A stretch of 64,000 nt of DNA from a virus: positions 1-64,000 of IMG/VR virus record IMGVR_UViG_3300006104_000752; one strand, written 5' to 3'. Below the pieces are notes generated by a model that saw only the letters and a program-made list of their open reading frames with translations, ran no database searches and was not told the origin of the DNA. Of the stretch, positions 38,398 to 48,700 are shown piece by piece. Position numbers and translations under genes: made by a program. Numbering within the stretch: the stretch's first letter is position 1; each line of letters begins with the position of its first letter.

Positions 38398-41090
38398 TAG
38401 CCAAGTCCGCTGTAAGCATTGTTGCTGTTAGTAAATACCGTTCCTGTAATTGTGTTGGCAATTGGCAATGGAGCAACGCCACTCATTGTGATGTCGCTGG
38501 TCGAGTAGGCACCGCTAGTTGGGTATGATGTTCGAGTTTGAACGCTAACAACGCTGTACACGCCAGGCGTGCTTCCAATAATTGCCGCAATGTCCATGAC
38601 ACGAACGGTGGTTGATGAACCGTCCCAGTAGGGTGGCGTGTTGTTCCCGCCGCCCCATGATGCAGGGCTTAGGTAACTACGAAGCGCCGAATTAATCAAT
38701 GATTCAACGGTTGCCGAAGAGTACGTAGGTGCTACGTAGACAGAGTATTCAATGTCAATTGGGACGTAGTTTGGATTAATGGTGTTAACCGTAAAGTTAA
38801 CTTCGCGGCGAGATTCCAAGTAAGCAATAAGTTCTGCGTCAATCGTTGTCGAAACCGGCAAACCATTTACGTCAATAGGTGCAACCGTTACGGTGCGTGC
38901 ATAGTTAAACGTGTTGGGGTTGTACAAACCACCTGGCGTCCAGAAGTAATTGTATTGTCCATACGAAGGAAGTGTATAAATGGTGTAACCACCAGAAATG
39001 ATTCCAACGTTTGAAACGATTACGCTTGAGCCGACTGGAACGTTCAAACCGGAGCCAAAAATAATCTTAACCTGAACGTCCTTGGGGGAACTCAGTGTGA
39101 AGTTTGCAACCAAAGTTCCCGCTACCGCTGAAGTGGGAGAAATTGTTGCAGTTCCTGAAGCCGGGGAAAGAACCGCACCGGTCGAAAGGTCAATGATTTC
39201 AACGGTTACATCACCATACGTAGCGCCGGTCTGAGAGGCGTCAACGTTTGCAAAAAGCGTGTATTGCCTTGTGGTTGAAGACGGAACATCAGATGACAGG
39301 TGAGAAAGGTTGAAAATCTGCGAAGCAACAGTGAGCGAACTTCCTAAAGCGGAACCAGTTCCAACGTATTGAACACCATAGTCTGGAAGGATAGTCGTTC
39401 CAGATGGGTTGGTCCATGATGCAGAACCACCATTTGTGTATAGGTAGTTGCTAAAAGTAGCGTCTGGAATGAAGTTGTAGTCACTCGTTGCCGTTGTTGG
39501 ATTGTTTGCACTCGTCAGGTCAAGTTGAACTTGGTTGACCGAGTTGTAGAAAATCTTGTGCGTCTTGCTTGTTTCCGTTGTTGCAAAAGCAATGTAATTC
39601 TGAATAGAAACAATGTACGGCTTAATGTTTTGGTAAGTCGTTGTTACGTTTGAATCGTAAGCCAATGGGTTTACGGAGTTCGGATTTGACGCCAAAATGT
39701 CGCATACAATGGTCTTTGTCCCAGAGGTGTAGGAGTAAAGAGAGTCGTCAAACTTTGGCGCTGACGAATATACCTGTACGGAGCCGTCAACGTAAGTTGC
39801 GACAGATACTACATAAGGTTTTTCTGTTGCCGTTGTTGCCGTACCTGCTTCAAGTATGGTAGCAGCCTGGTACCAGTTTTCATTAGCGGCAAGGCTGGAA
39901 ACCACTGGTGCAGCAACACCTTGCAATTGCGTAATTGTTGCCGATGTGCTGTGTGCATAAGAAAGACCTGGCGAGGCAATGGTGAGAGTCTGGTTTGAGC
40001 CAGACTTTGCGGCTGCTGCGGTAACAATTGCAATTTCGTTGCCGTTTGTTGCGTCGCTAATCAAAATCATTGCCGGGTTGGTTGGGCTAATGGTTGTGCT
40101 AAACGAACCAGAACCAACAACCGCAGTAATAGACGTAGCGCCCGCGCTTGTAGCCGCTTGGACAGCAATGCCACTCAAGGGTGCGGTTGAAGAAGAAGTA
40201 AACTGCAAGTAGTTTGCAGGCGAGGTTCCTGGAGTATTGATGGTTGGAAGCGATGCTGTTCCATTGCCAAACGTAGTCCAAGGAGACGTTCCAACGGTAA
40301 GTGACGTAAGGCCGGAAGTTGTTACGGTAGAAGCCGTAAGCAAGTTTGCATCTGCCGTAGAGAATCGGTTTGTTAATGGATTGAATCCATCAAAAGCCTG
40401 GGCACGGTATACACCTGCAATGTTTTGGGAGAACAAGGCGTAGTCGCTAGGCGTAATGGGACGAGGTGCAAGAAGTTGAAGTTCAGCCGTAAGTCGGTTA
40501 AGGAAGTTGGTTGTCGTCTCTGGGTCAACACCATACGTTAGAGAAGTGTCAGTTGCAGAAGTAGCGGTAATCAGAATGCTGGAGATGTTAGGGTCTTGCG
40601 ACTGCATCTGAAGGTACGTTGCCAGCGGATTGAAATTGGCAAGGTCTTGGATGTTGTAAACAGAACCGACTCCAACCGCCTGCATAGTAATTGAAAGCGT
40701 GTTGGTTCCAGCAGCAATAATTTCGTCCTGCAAAGTCTGGAATTGGTAAGCGGCACCACCGTAGAAGAAACCAGCAACGGTTCCGGCTGGGATTGCATAA
40801 CCGCCAGTAGGGGCGTTATTAACAAGCGTCCAGGTTGTTTGGATTTCTGCACTTGCGCCGGGGTTTGGTGTGATACCAACAAGTGAACCAAAGTAAGTAA
40901 AGATTGAAGCAGGAACGTCAGAAGCAACGTTAGCGGCCTCAGCGGCCATGGCGGCAAATTGCTCAACCAAAAGAACTTCTAGGTTTCCTTCACGTGGAAC
41001 CCAACCGGGAATGTTCTGCGCAATCGAGAACAGGGCCTGCTGAATAAGAACGTCGGTATCCGTAACGATTGGAATGTTTATGTAACTCAT
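38397..41090 (-). CDS. Baseplate J-like wedge protein (897 aa)
   Basis: The N-terminal 250 residues match the gpJ/gp47 family (VLLVEQFAAMAAEAANVASD, then LVGITPNPGAS and PRPITPSDYALFSQNIAGVY), and the C-terminal 170 also (LIAYLESRREVNFTVNTI, then MDIAAIIGSTPGVYSVVSV). Between lie about 470 residues of inserted beta-rich domains, probably surface Ig-like modules, which make it about twice the usual length. It would join the inner wedge to the outer baseplate. Confidence 0.85.
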   Translation of the reverse strand: MSYINIPIVTDTDVLIQQALFSIAQNIPGWVPREGNLEVLLVEQFAAMAAEAANVASDVPASIFTYFGSLVGITPNPGASAEIQTTWTLVNNAPTGGYAIPAGTVAGFFYGGAAYQFQTLQDEIIAAGTNTLSITMQAVGVGSVYNIQDLANFNPLATYLQMQSQDPNISSILITATSATDTSLTYGVDPETTTNFLNRLTAELQLLAPRPITPSDYALFSQNIAGVYRAQAFDGFNPLTNRFSTADANLLTASTVTTSGLTSLTVGTSPWTTFGNGTASLPTINTPGTSPANYLQFTSSSTAPLSGIAVQAATSAGATSITAVVGSGSFSTTISPTNPAMILISDATNGNEIAIVTAAAAKSGSNQTLTIASPGLSYAHSTSATITQLQGVAAPVVSSLAANENWYQAATILEAGTATTATEKPYVVSVATYVDGSVQVYSSAPKFDDSLYSYTSGTKTIVCDILASNPNSVNPLAYDSNVTTTYQNIKPYIVSIQNYIAFATTETSKTHKIFYNSVNQVQLDLTSANNPTTATSDYNFIPDATFSNYLYTNGGSASWTNPSGTTILPDYGVQYVGTGSALGSSLTVASQIFNLSHLSSDVPSSTTRQYTLFANVDASQTGATYGDVTVEIIDLSTGAVLSPASGTATISPTSAVAGTLVANFTLSSPKDVQVKIIFGSGLNVPVGSSVIVSNVGIISGGYTIYTLPSYGQYNYFWTPGGLYNPNTFNYARTVTVAPIDVNGLPVSTTIDAELIAYLESRREVNFTVNTINPNYVPIDIEYSVYVAPTYSSATVESLINSALRSYLSPASWGGGNNTPPYWDGSSTTVRVMDIAAIIGSTPGVYSVVSVQTRTSYPTSGAYSTSDITMSGVAPLPIANTITGTVFTNSNNAYSGLG

Positions 41091-41770
41091 TAGGCGCCGC
41101 CCTGATTATTGTCGATATTTACGTTTAAAGTTGCGTTGTTGTTATTGTCGTATGACAAAGTTACCTTTGCCCTTGCTCTTGGTTCCCATTTGTTGATTGC
41201 GTTTTCAACTGCAACCGGGTTAATTTGAGTCATTGGTAAATCTTCAATGCCAAAACTAGGAACAGTTGGCCTTCCGCCAAGGTCGGTTCCAACAACTACT
41301 GCAACGCAATTGGAAATTTCCTCGTAAGAATCCTGAGGTGAGACGACAAATTGACCGTATGAGTCAATTGCAACTTGATTTGTCAAGTGCGGAAAACCAT
41401 AAATAGGGTTTTTTGCTGGCTTGAAAGCAGATATTGTTACCGGTTGGCTTGAGGCTCCGGTGTCATCAATGTGGATAATGTTAAATGCGTAAGAGACAAC
41501 ATTTTCCATGTTTGACGGAATTGTGTAGAAATACGAAGTCGAAGGAGCAACCAAAGAGTAAGTTGTTGCACCAATAGACCGAACCGCATTGGGTGAAAGG
41601 GTTGTTGCCAAAATCCAGTTAGGAATAATTTGGTCAACGTCCTGAAGGACATAAATCTCGTATGAAGAACCATTGGTTACATCACTAGCGGCAGTCCAAC
41701 TAAGTTGGATTCCTGCGTTAGTCGGTGTGTCAAGCCATGAGGCTGTTAAACCAGTAATGGGGTTGGCCAT
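41090..41770 (-). CDS. gp25-like wedge protein with N-terminal FN3-like domain (226 aa)
   Basis: Residues 1-115 are fibronectin-III-like (GLTASWLDTPTNAGIQLSWT, then SYEIYVLQDVD). Residues 125-226 match gpW/gp25 baseplate lysozyme-fold proteins (DSYEEISNCVAVVVGTDLGG, then INKWEPRARAKVTLSYDNN). gp25 forms the sheath-proximal inner wedge; FN3 fusion is uncommon. TAATG coupling to the baseplate J gene. Confidence 0.82.
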   Translation of the reverse strand: MANPITGLTASWLDTPTNAGIQLSWTAASDVTNGSSYEIYVLQDVDQIIPNWILATTLSPNAVRSIGATTYSLVAPSTSYFYTIPSNMENVVSYAFNIIHIDDTGASSQPVTISAFKPAKNPIYGFPHLTNQVAIDSYGQFVVSPQDSYEEISNCVAVVVGTDLGGRPTVPSFGIEDLPMTQINPVAVENAINKWEPRARAKVTLSYDNNNNATLNVNIDNNQGGA

Positions 41771-41771
41771 C

Positions 41772-43013
41772 TTAGATTCCTAGTCTGCCCCCGTTGCGTT
41801 CACCACCCTTAATAGCAATAAGGTTGGCGTTTACATAGGGGATATTGTGTTCGCGGTGCCATTCACTTGGAAAGTAAGTGTAAAGGTCGCTAATCTGAAA
41901 GTCCATCTTTAGTTCTGGTACAAAACGACGATAGTTTTCGTCAGCAAAATACCAGAAAGAATTCTCGTTGTAAAAACTATTGTGCGTCGGGTCTTGAAAA
42001 GCGCCACGTCCGTCAGTGCTTGGAGTTAGTGATAGCACCATTCCGTTGTGTGCCAAAACTCGATACATCTCGTTCCAGATACGTACCTTGTCAGGAATGT
42101 GTTCAAGGAAGTCAACTGCTCGAATTACTCCAACAGAGTTTTCTTCCAGGGAAGCAAGTACGTCAAATACATCGCCCAAGTAATCTGCGGGAGCGTGCAT
42201 GTCTACAGTCTTGTAGCCAGGCGCTGGATTGTGAGCACCGCCAAGGTCTAAGGCAAGAAGACCATTATCCTCAGCCCACCTTAAAACAAGTGGTTGAATG
42301 TTTCGACCATGCATGCGAACAGTCTCTTGCTGTATGAAAGCATTAATGTCGGACTTTGACTGAGTATTCTCAGAATGAACACGCTGCAAATAAAGGTTCT
42401 TCTTAATGTGAACAAACTTGCCCTGTAGGTACAACCTAGCCATCAAGTCCTGGTCATCAAGAACCCTCATTGAAGAGTCGTAACCGCCAGAAAGTTCGTA
42501 AGCCTTCTTGGTAAAAGCACGAAGGTGATTGGGCGCATACCAGATGAAAGAAACGTTGTGAGGCGTTGGCTCCATGCCAGCGCAAACATTCCATTCGCCA
42601 TCTTTGTAATAGTTCCAACCGTATTCCGGGTTGAACATGTGAAAGTCAGGCTTGCCATCTTCGGTCATTTGAGCAAAATCAGAATAGACAAAGGAAGCGT
42701 CAGGGTTTTCTTTAAAAGCCCTAGAAACCTCTTCTAGCGCGTCTGGTAGGAGAATGTCATCGTGGTCTAACTCAACCAAGATTTCTCCATCACAAAGACT
42801 TACCGCATAACCCTTTAGTGCGCCAACAATTCCATTTAATTGTGGCTTTGCGTAGAAAACACGAACACGGTCGTCGTATTCGGGTCTTCCCCAGTTTGCG
42901 TCGCCATTCAGCAAAACCACCCATTCCCAATTTTGGTTTGTCTGAGACTTTAAGCCTTGGTAGGCTTGGTCCAAATATTTTGGGTCGTGACTGGCAGTGA
43001 AAACACTAATCAT
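41772..43013 (-). CDS. Glycosyltransferase-methyltransferase fusion (413 aa)
   Basis: Residues 1-235 are a family 2 glycosyltransferase: SVFTASHDPKYLDQAYQGLK, LVELDHDDILLPDAL with the DxD-type DHDD, FVYSDF and LSGGYDSSMRVLDDQDLMAR. Residues 245-413 are a SAM-dependent methyltransferase-like domain (LLALDLGGAHNPAPGYKTVD, then VIRAVDFLEHIPDKVRIWNE). It stands among baseplate genes with its own possible promoter. It might modify virion proteins, DNA or host sugars; the substrate is not visible. Confidence 0.85.
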   Translation of the reverse strand: MISVFTASHDPKYLDQAYQGLKSQTNQNWEWVVLLNGDANWGRPEYDDRVRVFYAKPQLNGIVGALKGYAVSLCDGEILVELDHDDILLPDALEEVSRAFKENPDASFVYSDFAQMTEDGKPDFHMFNPEYGWNYYKDGEWNVCAGMEPTPHNVSFIWYAPNHLRAFTKKAYELSGGYDSSMRVLDDQDLMARLYLQGKFVHIKKNLYLQRVHSENTQSKSDINAFIQQETVRMHGRNIQPLVLRWAEDNGLLALDLGGAHNPAPGYKTVDMHAPADYLGDVFDVLASLEENSVGVIRAVDFLEHIPDKVRIWNEMYRVLAHNGMVLSLTPSTDGRGAFQDPTHNSFYNENSFWYFADENYRRFVPELKMDFQISDLYTYFPSEWHREHNIPYVNANLIAIKGGERNGGRLGI

Positions 43014-43053
43014 CTATGGCGGTCCCTCGTTTTGGTGTGATAAAGTTCACCCC

Positions 43054-43086
43054 ATCATAGACATATATTACACCATACTTTGTCAA
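43054..43086 (-). promoter_or_regulatory. Possible promoter before the glycosyltransferase fusion
   Basis: Minus strand: a good -35 TTGACA (43081-43086), but the -10 is unclear: TGTCTA at the 17-bp distance, or TATGAT (43054-43059) at 21 bp. A hairpin-like GGGGTGA/TCACACC (one mismatch) follows before the gene. An 84-nt gap here, unlike the tight neighbours, suggests local control. Confidence 0.35.
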
Positions 43087-43097
43087 ATTTCAAGTAT

Positions 43098-43550
43098 TTA
43101 ACCCGGCTTGGTTGTAAACTGAGTACCGCTGCCCCATCCAGAACGGGTTTTAGGGCCGTAGATTTCGCCGTTAGCGGTATCCATGTAGTTATCGCCAATG
43201 TTCCCCAGGGACGAACTGGGTGCCCCAGAACCGTAATGAAACAGCCCTGGAGTGAATCCATAGAAACTTAAGACAATTGGCTGGTTATTTGGACCAAATC
43301 CAATTGCGCAAACAGTTCCGGCAGGGGGCGGATATTCGCCCGGATATGGCATTGGGCCCCAAACCTGAGTCCCACTGATTGCGGGAATCGTAAAAGTCAT
43401 ATTGCCTGCGGTTATTGGTCCTGGAGCCGTTGCATCTGTCTGCAAAACAACACCGTAGTAAACGCCTTCAAATTGCTTTCCGCTTGAAAGAACGCCGTAT
43501 TGGACTTTCAATACGTGTTGTAGAATAGTATCAGCGTCTTGAGTTCTCAT
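43098..43550 (-). CDS. Baseplate spike OB-fold protein (150 aa)
   Basis: Starts MRTQDADTILQHVLKVQYGV. The strands YYGVVLQTDATAPG and GTVCAIGFGPNNQPIVLSFY are those of the gpV/gp5 N-terminal OB domain. The end GNIGDNYMDTANGEIYGPKT is a collagen-related tip repeat common in actinophage spike and fibre proteins. It lacks a long beta-helix spike, so the tip could be short or supplied by another protein. Confidence 0.78.
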   Translation of the reverse strand: MRTQDADTILQHVLKVQYGVLSSGKQFEGVYYGVVLQTDATAPGPITAGNMTFTIPAISGTQVWGPMPYPGEYPPPAGTVCAIGFGPNNQPIVLSFYGFTPGLFHYGSGAPSSSLGNIGDNYMDTANGEIYGPKTRSGWGSGTQFTTKPG

Positions 43551-44800
43551 TATTTAACAACCTTTTTAGAAGTTGACTTAAGAACAGGGAGTGGGAATGG
43601 CGATTGTGGCTGTGATGTTGGGTCGTAAATTGCACCAAATGGCATTGGAACCTGCAAAACGATAGAAGCCTGTGGGTTGAATGCGTCACGTTGCATCGCT
43701 GTTACCATCCAAAGACCTGAATCTGCGGGGCCAAGTCCGGCAAATTTAACGATTTCGCCAATGTCAAATTCCCAGTTGTCTAGCATGCAAGTAATTGTTG
43801 CCTGCCCGTAAGCCTTGCCTACGTCCCAGTCAAAGTCAATTAACTGAATGTTGTCGGTAAATTCTTCAATTGTCTTGATTTTTCCGCCCTTAAGAGCGTT
43901 GATGGGGGGAATGCCATTTGGGGCTATGTTTCCCTGCCACCATTCATCCGGCCCAAAATAAACGGTATTGCCGTTTTCCCAAATGCGCCAACCAATGCTT
44001 GAAGCGATTCGACTTGCCGCTGTCCAAGAATCCTCATAAGGGTCGGACGAAGTTCCTCGACTAAGTGCAACGCTAACAATTGACTTACCATTGTTTCCTG
44101 TCAACTCTTTCCACACAGATGCGTAGTCGGGGTTGTTTTCAGCAAATGAAACTTTTTCAAAGTAAGCACCGGCACCATTGTTGATGGCCTCAACAAGACC
44201 TTTTACAAAGGGCGTAACGTTCGTGCTTGTTGTACTAACGACAGTACCGTTGCCTCTTTGATTCTGAAGTCGATAAATCGCCTCAGCCTCAAAAACCAAT
44301 TGAACCTGGTCAGACGCTTTGACAAACTGAGTAAGCGTGTATTCAAGAACTGGGTTCTTCTTTGCCTGAGAGGCGGTCAGCGATGCGTCAGAAAGTGCGC
44401 TTGTGCTGATGTACTTAGGATTGTTTTTTGAACCGGCAGTTCCAATGCCCGTTGACGCTACCTGAAGTGTCATTCCTTGCTTAAGGAATCCCTTGCGCAA
44501 AATGGCGCGGGAAGGGTCGGTCATCTGAATCGTGATTGTCGAAACGCCAAGCATATTCTGTTGAAGAATGATGTCGGTAATTGACTCACGATAGTCGTAA
44601 TTTATTTTTGTTGCCGCGCCAGTATTCTTGTCTAGCAAAACCATGTCTTCAAGGTCAGCAAGGTTAAATCCTGTGCCAGTCGGCAAAACAACATTGTTTC
44701 CCGTAGTCGTTGTAGAACCAGCAGTAAGGGGCTGGAAGGTTGTTCCAGTTCCGGTTGCACTGTTTGCGCCAAGGGCGCTTGCTGGGATTGTCTTAGCCAT
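43550..44800 (-). CDS. Baseplate hub protein, gp27/gpD-like (416 aa)
   Basis: A protein of the late control D/gp27 size and place. The core has DYRESITDIILQQNMLGVST, LRKGFLKQGMTLQVAS, ALSRGTSSDPYEDSWTAASR and the end GLWMVTAMQRDAFNPQAS. It follows the LysM protein and precedes the spike. The family forms the trimeric hub that links tube to spike. Confidence 0.75.
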   Translation of the reverse strand: MAKTIPASALGANSATGTGTTFQPLTAGSTTTTGNNVVLPTGTGFNLADLEDMVLLDKNTGAATKINYDYRESITDIILQQNMLGVSTITIQMTDPSRAILRKGFLKQGMTLQVASTGIGTAGSKNNPKYISTSALSDASLTASQAKKNPVLEYTLTQFVKASDQVQLVFEAEAIYRLQNQRGNGTVVSTTSTNVTPFVKGLVEAINNGAGAYFEKVSFAENNPDYASVWKELTGNNGKSIVSVALSRGTSSDPYEDSWTAASRIASSIGWRIWENGNTVYFGPDEWWQGNIAPNGIPPINALKGGKIKTIEEFTDNIQLIDFDWDVGKAYGQATITCMLDNWEFDIGEIVKFAGLGPADSGLWMVTAMQRDAFNPQASIVLQVPMPFGAIYDPTSQPQSPFPLPVLKSTSKKVVK

Positions 44801-45741
44801 TATGAAGCCGGTAGTTTAATTACGTACCCAACCATGTTTGCAATGGCGGAGTCATCACGAATACCGTTAAGTGTCTTTATTCTAGAGATGTAGGAAGAGT
44901 TGTTTTGCTTTTGTCTTGCAGCAATCAATTGAAGAGTGTCGCCCTTCTTAATGGTGTACAACTTTGCACCAGAACTACTAACCGTCGAAACCGTTGTAGG
45001 TGTTGTTGATGAAGTTGATTTAAGAGCGGACGCTGCAACTGGGCTTGTAAGCGTGCCAGCGGCGGACGTTGAACTGCTGTAAGTCGAAATGAACGGAGTT
45101 ACAGAAAGGTTGCCAGATGTTTTGATAAGGTTCTGAACGGCGCCAGATGGGCTTGAAGCAGCGGAAGTTGTTGAGTTTCCACCAGGAATTGGGGTGTTAT
45201 ACTCATAAAGAGTAATGTCCAACTGCTGTTGAACCCTGTTGCCGTCTGCTATTCCACGAATTGCATTTGTAAATGACATTGTAAAAATAAACCATTCACG
45301 CAATTTGCCCGTTCCAGCAGAAACGCCAGGCACTGGACCCGTAAGTGTGAAGGTTGTTGGCTGGTAATTTGTTGAGTTAGGCTCAACGTCCAGCCACGAC
45401 TCCAGCACCTGGCACATGTTTTCCGTATTAGCAACGGTTCCAGTTGAACCTGTAATAGATGAAAAAGAATCGTCTATCAACAATGTCATCTGAAGTTGAA
45501 ACGGAGAACGGTCATACCATTGAGTTGCTGCTACTGTTTTTGGACGGTCAACAACCTGCCATCCGCCCGAACCCTGAACTGGTCCATAGGTTGAGTCGCC
45601 CAAAAGGGCCGCAACAACAGACGGGGAAGAAGCGCCAGGAAGATAAAAATTCACCAACGTATTGGAACTTCCAGCAAGGTTTGATACCGGCTCAATATCC
45701 GTTGTTGTCGTAGGTGTTGATGACGTGGAAGAGTTAGACAT
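44800..45741 (-). CDS. LysM-domain baseplate or tail protein (313 aa)
   Basis: N-terminal part (residues 20-190) is a beta-rich tail-protein domain (STYGPVQGSGGWQVVDRPKT). Residues 255-313 are a LysM domain (YTIKKGDTLQLIAARQKQNN, then IANMVGYVIKLPAS) that can bind peptidoglycan or act as a hub connector, like gp53-type proteins. It lies between tape measure and hub. A Ser/Thr/Ala-rich linker separates both parts. Confidence 0.85.
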   Translation of the reverse strand: MSNSSTSSTPTTTTDIEPVSNLAGSSNTLVNFYLPGASSPSVVAALLGDSTYGPVQGSGGWQVVDRPKTVAATQWYDRSPFQLQMTLLIDDSFSSITGSTGTVANTENMCQVLESWLDVEPNSTNYQPTTFTLTGPVPGVSAGTGKLREWFIFTMSFTNAIRGIADGNRVQQQLDITLYEYNTPIPGGNSTTSAASSPSGAVQNLIKTSGNLSVTPFISTYSSSTSAAGTLTSPVAASALKSTSSTTPTTVSTVSSSGAKLYTIKKGDTLQLIAARQKQNNSSYISRIKTLNGIRDDSAIANMVGYVIKLPAS

Positions 45742-48700
45742 TACTTAGTTCCCTTCAACGTGGACTTGCTAACCGCAGATATGATTCCAGGCAAACCGCC
45801 TGGGCCAAGCGCCGCAGAGAATGCTTTCTGCATTCCATTTGACGTAAGTCCCAATTCAACGTTTGCTGTCTTAAGTCCAGTTGTAACTGCTTGAGCAATA
45901 TTGTTGGTATCCGCTTGTGTAAGTTTATTAGTTTTTGCAATGTTTTGAGCAGCAGTTTGATAAGCCTTTGCCTGGTCGGCAAGTTTTGCTGATGCTTCTT
46001 TCAATTCCTTGCTTGCCGCTTCACCTAACTTACCAGATGCTGCAATCTTTGCGTCAATCTTAGATTGAGCACCTGCTTCAATTGCGGCGCGAGTAAACGT
46101 TGCGTAACGTGCGCTCGCCATTCCGCCAGTCAGATTCTGGTCGTAGTTCATACCCAAAAGCGCAGCGGCGCGACCGGTCAAACGACGCTGAAGGCCAATT
46201 TCTTTTCTGGCGTTTACTGCGTTGTAATAACCTGGGTCAACCAATGGATTGTAGAGGGCACTCTTGTCGGCCCCAATCTTTGCGTTAATGTAACGGCTAA
46301 TGTTTGCCATTTCATTTGGGCCACCCTTCCAAATAAGGGCTTTAAGCGCCGCTGTTTCGGCGGGTCCAAACTTACCAAGTTGTGAAACAGAGTTAAGGTT
46401 ATTGGCGTTTAATTGACCACTTCTTGTTTGGTAAGCAAGCCACCATGCGGCGGTTTTATTTGCATTGATGTCGGCAAAGGTTTTGTTTGTGTATGCTTTG
46501 TTTCCCTTACCAGTTATGTTTGCCCAAGCAGCGGCGTTGCTCTTCTGTTCGCCACTGAGGTTTGCGTATTGATTACTTAGGAAGTTAAGGCGTTGAAAGT
46601 CTTTGGCCGATGCGGTTCCATTGGCAACCTTTTTTTGTAATCCTTGGATTTCTGCAAGGTCACCAAGCATTTGACTCTTTAAGTCACTGGGCTTAATAGG
46701 TCCCGTTGCAATTTTGGGCGTATAAGTGTTTTTGGCTCCACCGCCAAAAAGACCACCAAAGAATCCTGCAACGCCAGAAATAGCCTTACCAACAAGGGGC
46801 ATAGCCATAGGCAGGAGCATGCTAGTAATAGCCATACCCATTGGTCCACCCATGAAACCAAGCCCCATTTCAGCAAGACCACCAATTCCAGTTTCACCAA
46901 AACCAGCAATTGCACTTGGCAAGAAACGCTTAAGTCCAGTAGCCGCTACCTCTTCGGTGTCCGATATTGCGGCCTTTCCAACGCTTTGCAACGCATCGCC
47001 CTGGATTCCCTTAATCTTGTTAAAACTTTCGTCAATTGCAAACTTAGCCTTTGAACTGTATCCCTTGCCAAATCCCTCTTCCTTTGAATAAAGGTCACGA
47101 AGAAGTTTCTTGGTTACAGGCTTGCCTTCGGAAAGGGCTTTCTTTTCAACGTCTGAAAGAGCGGTTTTTTCAAGGCCGCCACCGCCACCGCCAAACATTC
47201 CTTCTCGTGCGGTTATTGCAGTGTTTGTCTTAATGTCTTCAAGCAAAGAAAGTTGCTTTTGCTTGTTGTTCATGTAAACGTTTTTGAAGCCTTCGCCTCC
47301 GCCACCCAACTTCTTTGCTAGGTCGCGGAATACAGTATCTTTTGCAATGCCTTCAATGTCCTTACCGGCAATCTTTCCCCAAATCTTTGAAGTACCGGCA
47401 TAACCAGCACCAAGAACGCCGTATGCGCCTTTGGCAAGACTTGCCAGTTTTCCGACTGTTGCAATACCGGCAAAAACACCAACCATTGAAACAAGGGGAA
47501 TAAGAACAATTTTAAACCTAGAAAGGAGACCAACGACATCAGTAAGTATTTTGCCAAGTTTTAACGCGGCTGGCGTAAGTGCCTTACCAATGTTTACAAG
47601 GTCAGCCATGAAGGTTTGCTTCATCATATTGAACTGCGCTTGTGGCGTTGAAAGAGCCCTTTGAGTGTCTCTATTCAAAACCGCAATACTGGAGTTTTTT
47701 TGAATAGACGCATAAATACCGGCCAAAAGCGATGGGCTATTTATCATGGCGTCAATGGTGGCGGAACTCTTGGAACCACCAAAAGCCTTTGTAACGATAA
47801 GGTTTTCAAGAGTGTTTAACCAGGTAGTTCCACTCTTGCCTTCAAATCCTGCGGTACCCTTACCAAGTGTTTTAAGGTTTCCAGCGGCCCAGGCATCAAT
47901 AACTGCCTTTGGAATGTCACCAACGCCCCAGTTTTCAAGAAGTGCGGTTGCTCCCGCAGCGCCAGTTGCGCCCTTGTACTTTACGTTAAATGCGGTAGGG
48001 TTGAAGCGACTAAGTGCCTGCTTAAGGTATTCGGAAACTGCAACAATTCCACCCTTACCAGCGAGCAATTGATTAATGTCTCCAGGTTGAATACCCAACA
48101 TGGCAAGAGCCTTAGCACCTTGCGCACTTGGTGCCGTCATCATTGTCAACGCTGTTTTTACGTACTGACCAGCAGTTGAGCCAGGTGTACCCATTGCCGT
48201 AAGAAGGTCAATGAAAGAACCAAGAGATGCTGCTGAAACACCGTGAGCGGCTGCGGTTGGAAGCGCACCGCGACCAAGAGCAGAAATAATTTCAGATTGT
48301 TTAACGTCACCGGCACCAACGGTTGCGTTGATAAACGCTGCAATCGCCGCGGGGCTTGTTCCAACACCGGCAAGATTTGCGTTCATCATTGCGCCCATAA
48401 CACGCGCTGATTGCTCCATTGGAGCGCCGCTAGCAACACCACCAAGAACGCCAAGAACCGCAACGCTCTTTGTCATCTTAGCAAGTTGATTATTTGTTGC
48501 CCCAAGACCACCGTGCAAACCTGCCGTAGCAGATGAAATGCGGTAGATGATGTTGGCTACGTCATTAAGACTTACACCAGTCTTCTTGGCCACATCAAGA
48601 GCCATGTTTGTCAGGAATGGGAGACTATTTGGTGCTCGACCAGCCTGAGTAATTGTCTGTGTAAGTTCTGCGTTAAACTTTGAATAGGTTTTTATTGCTT

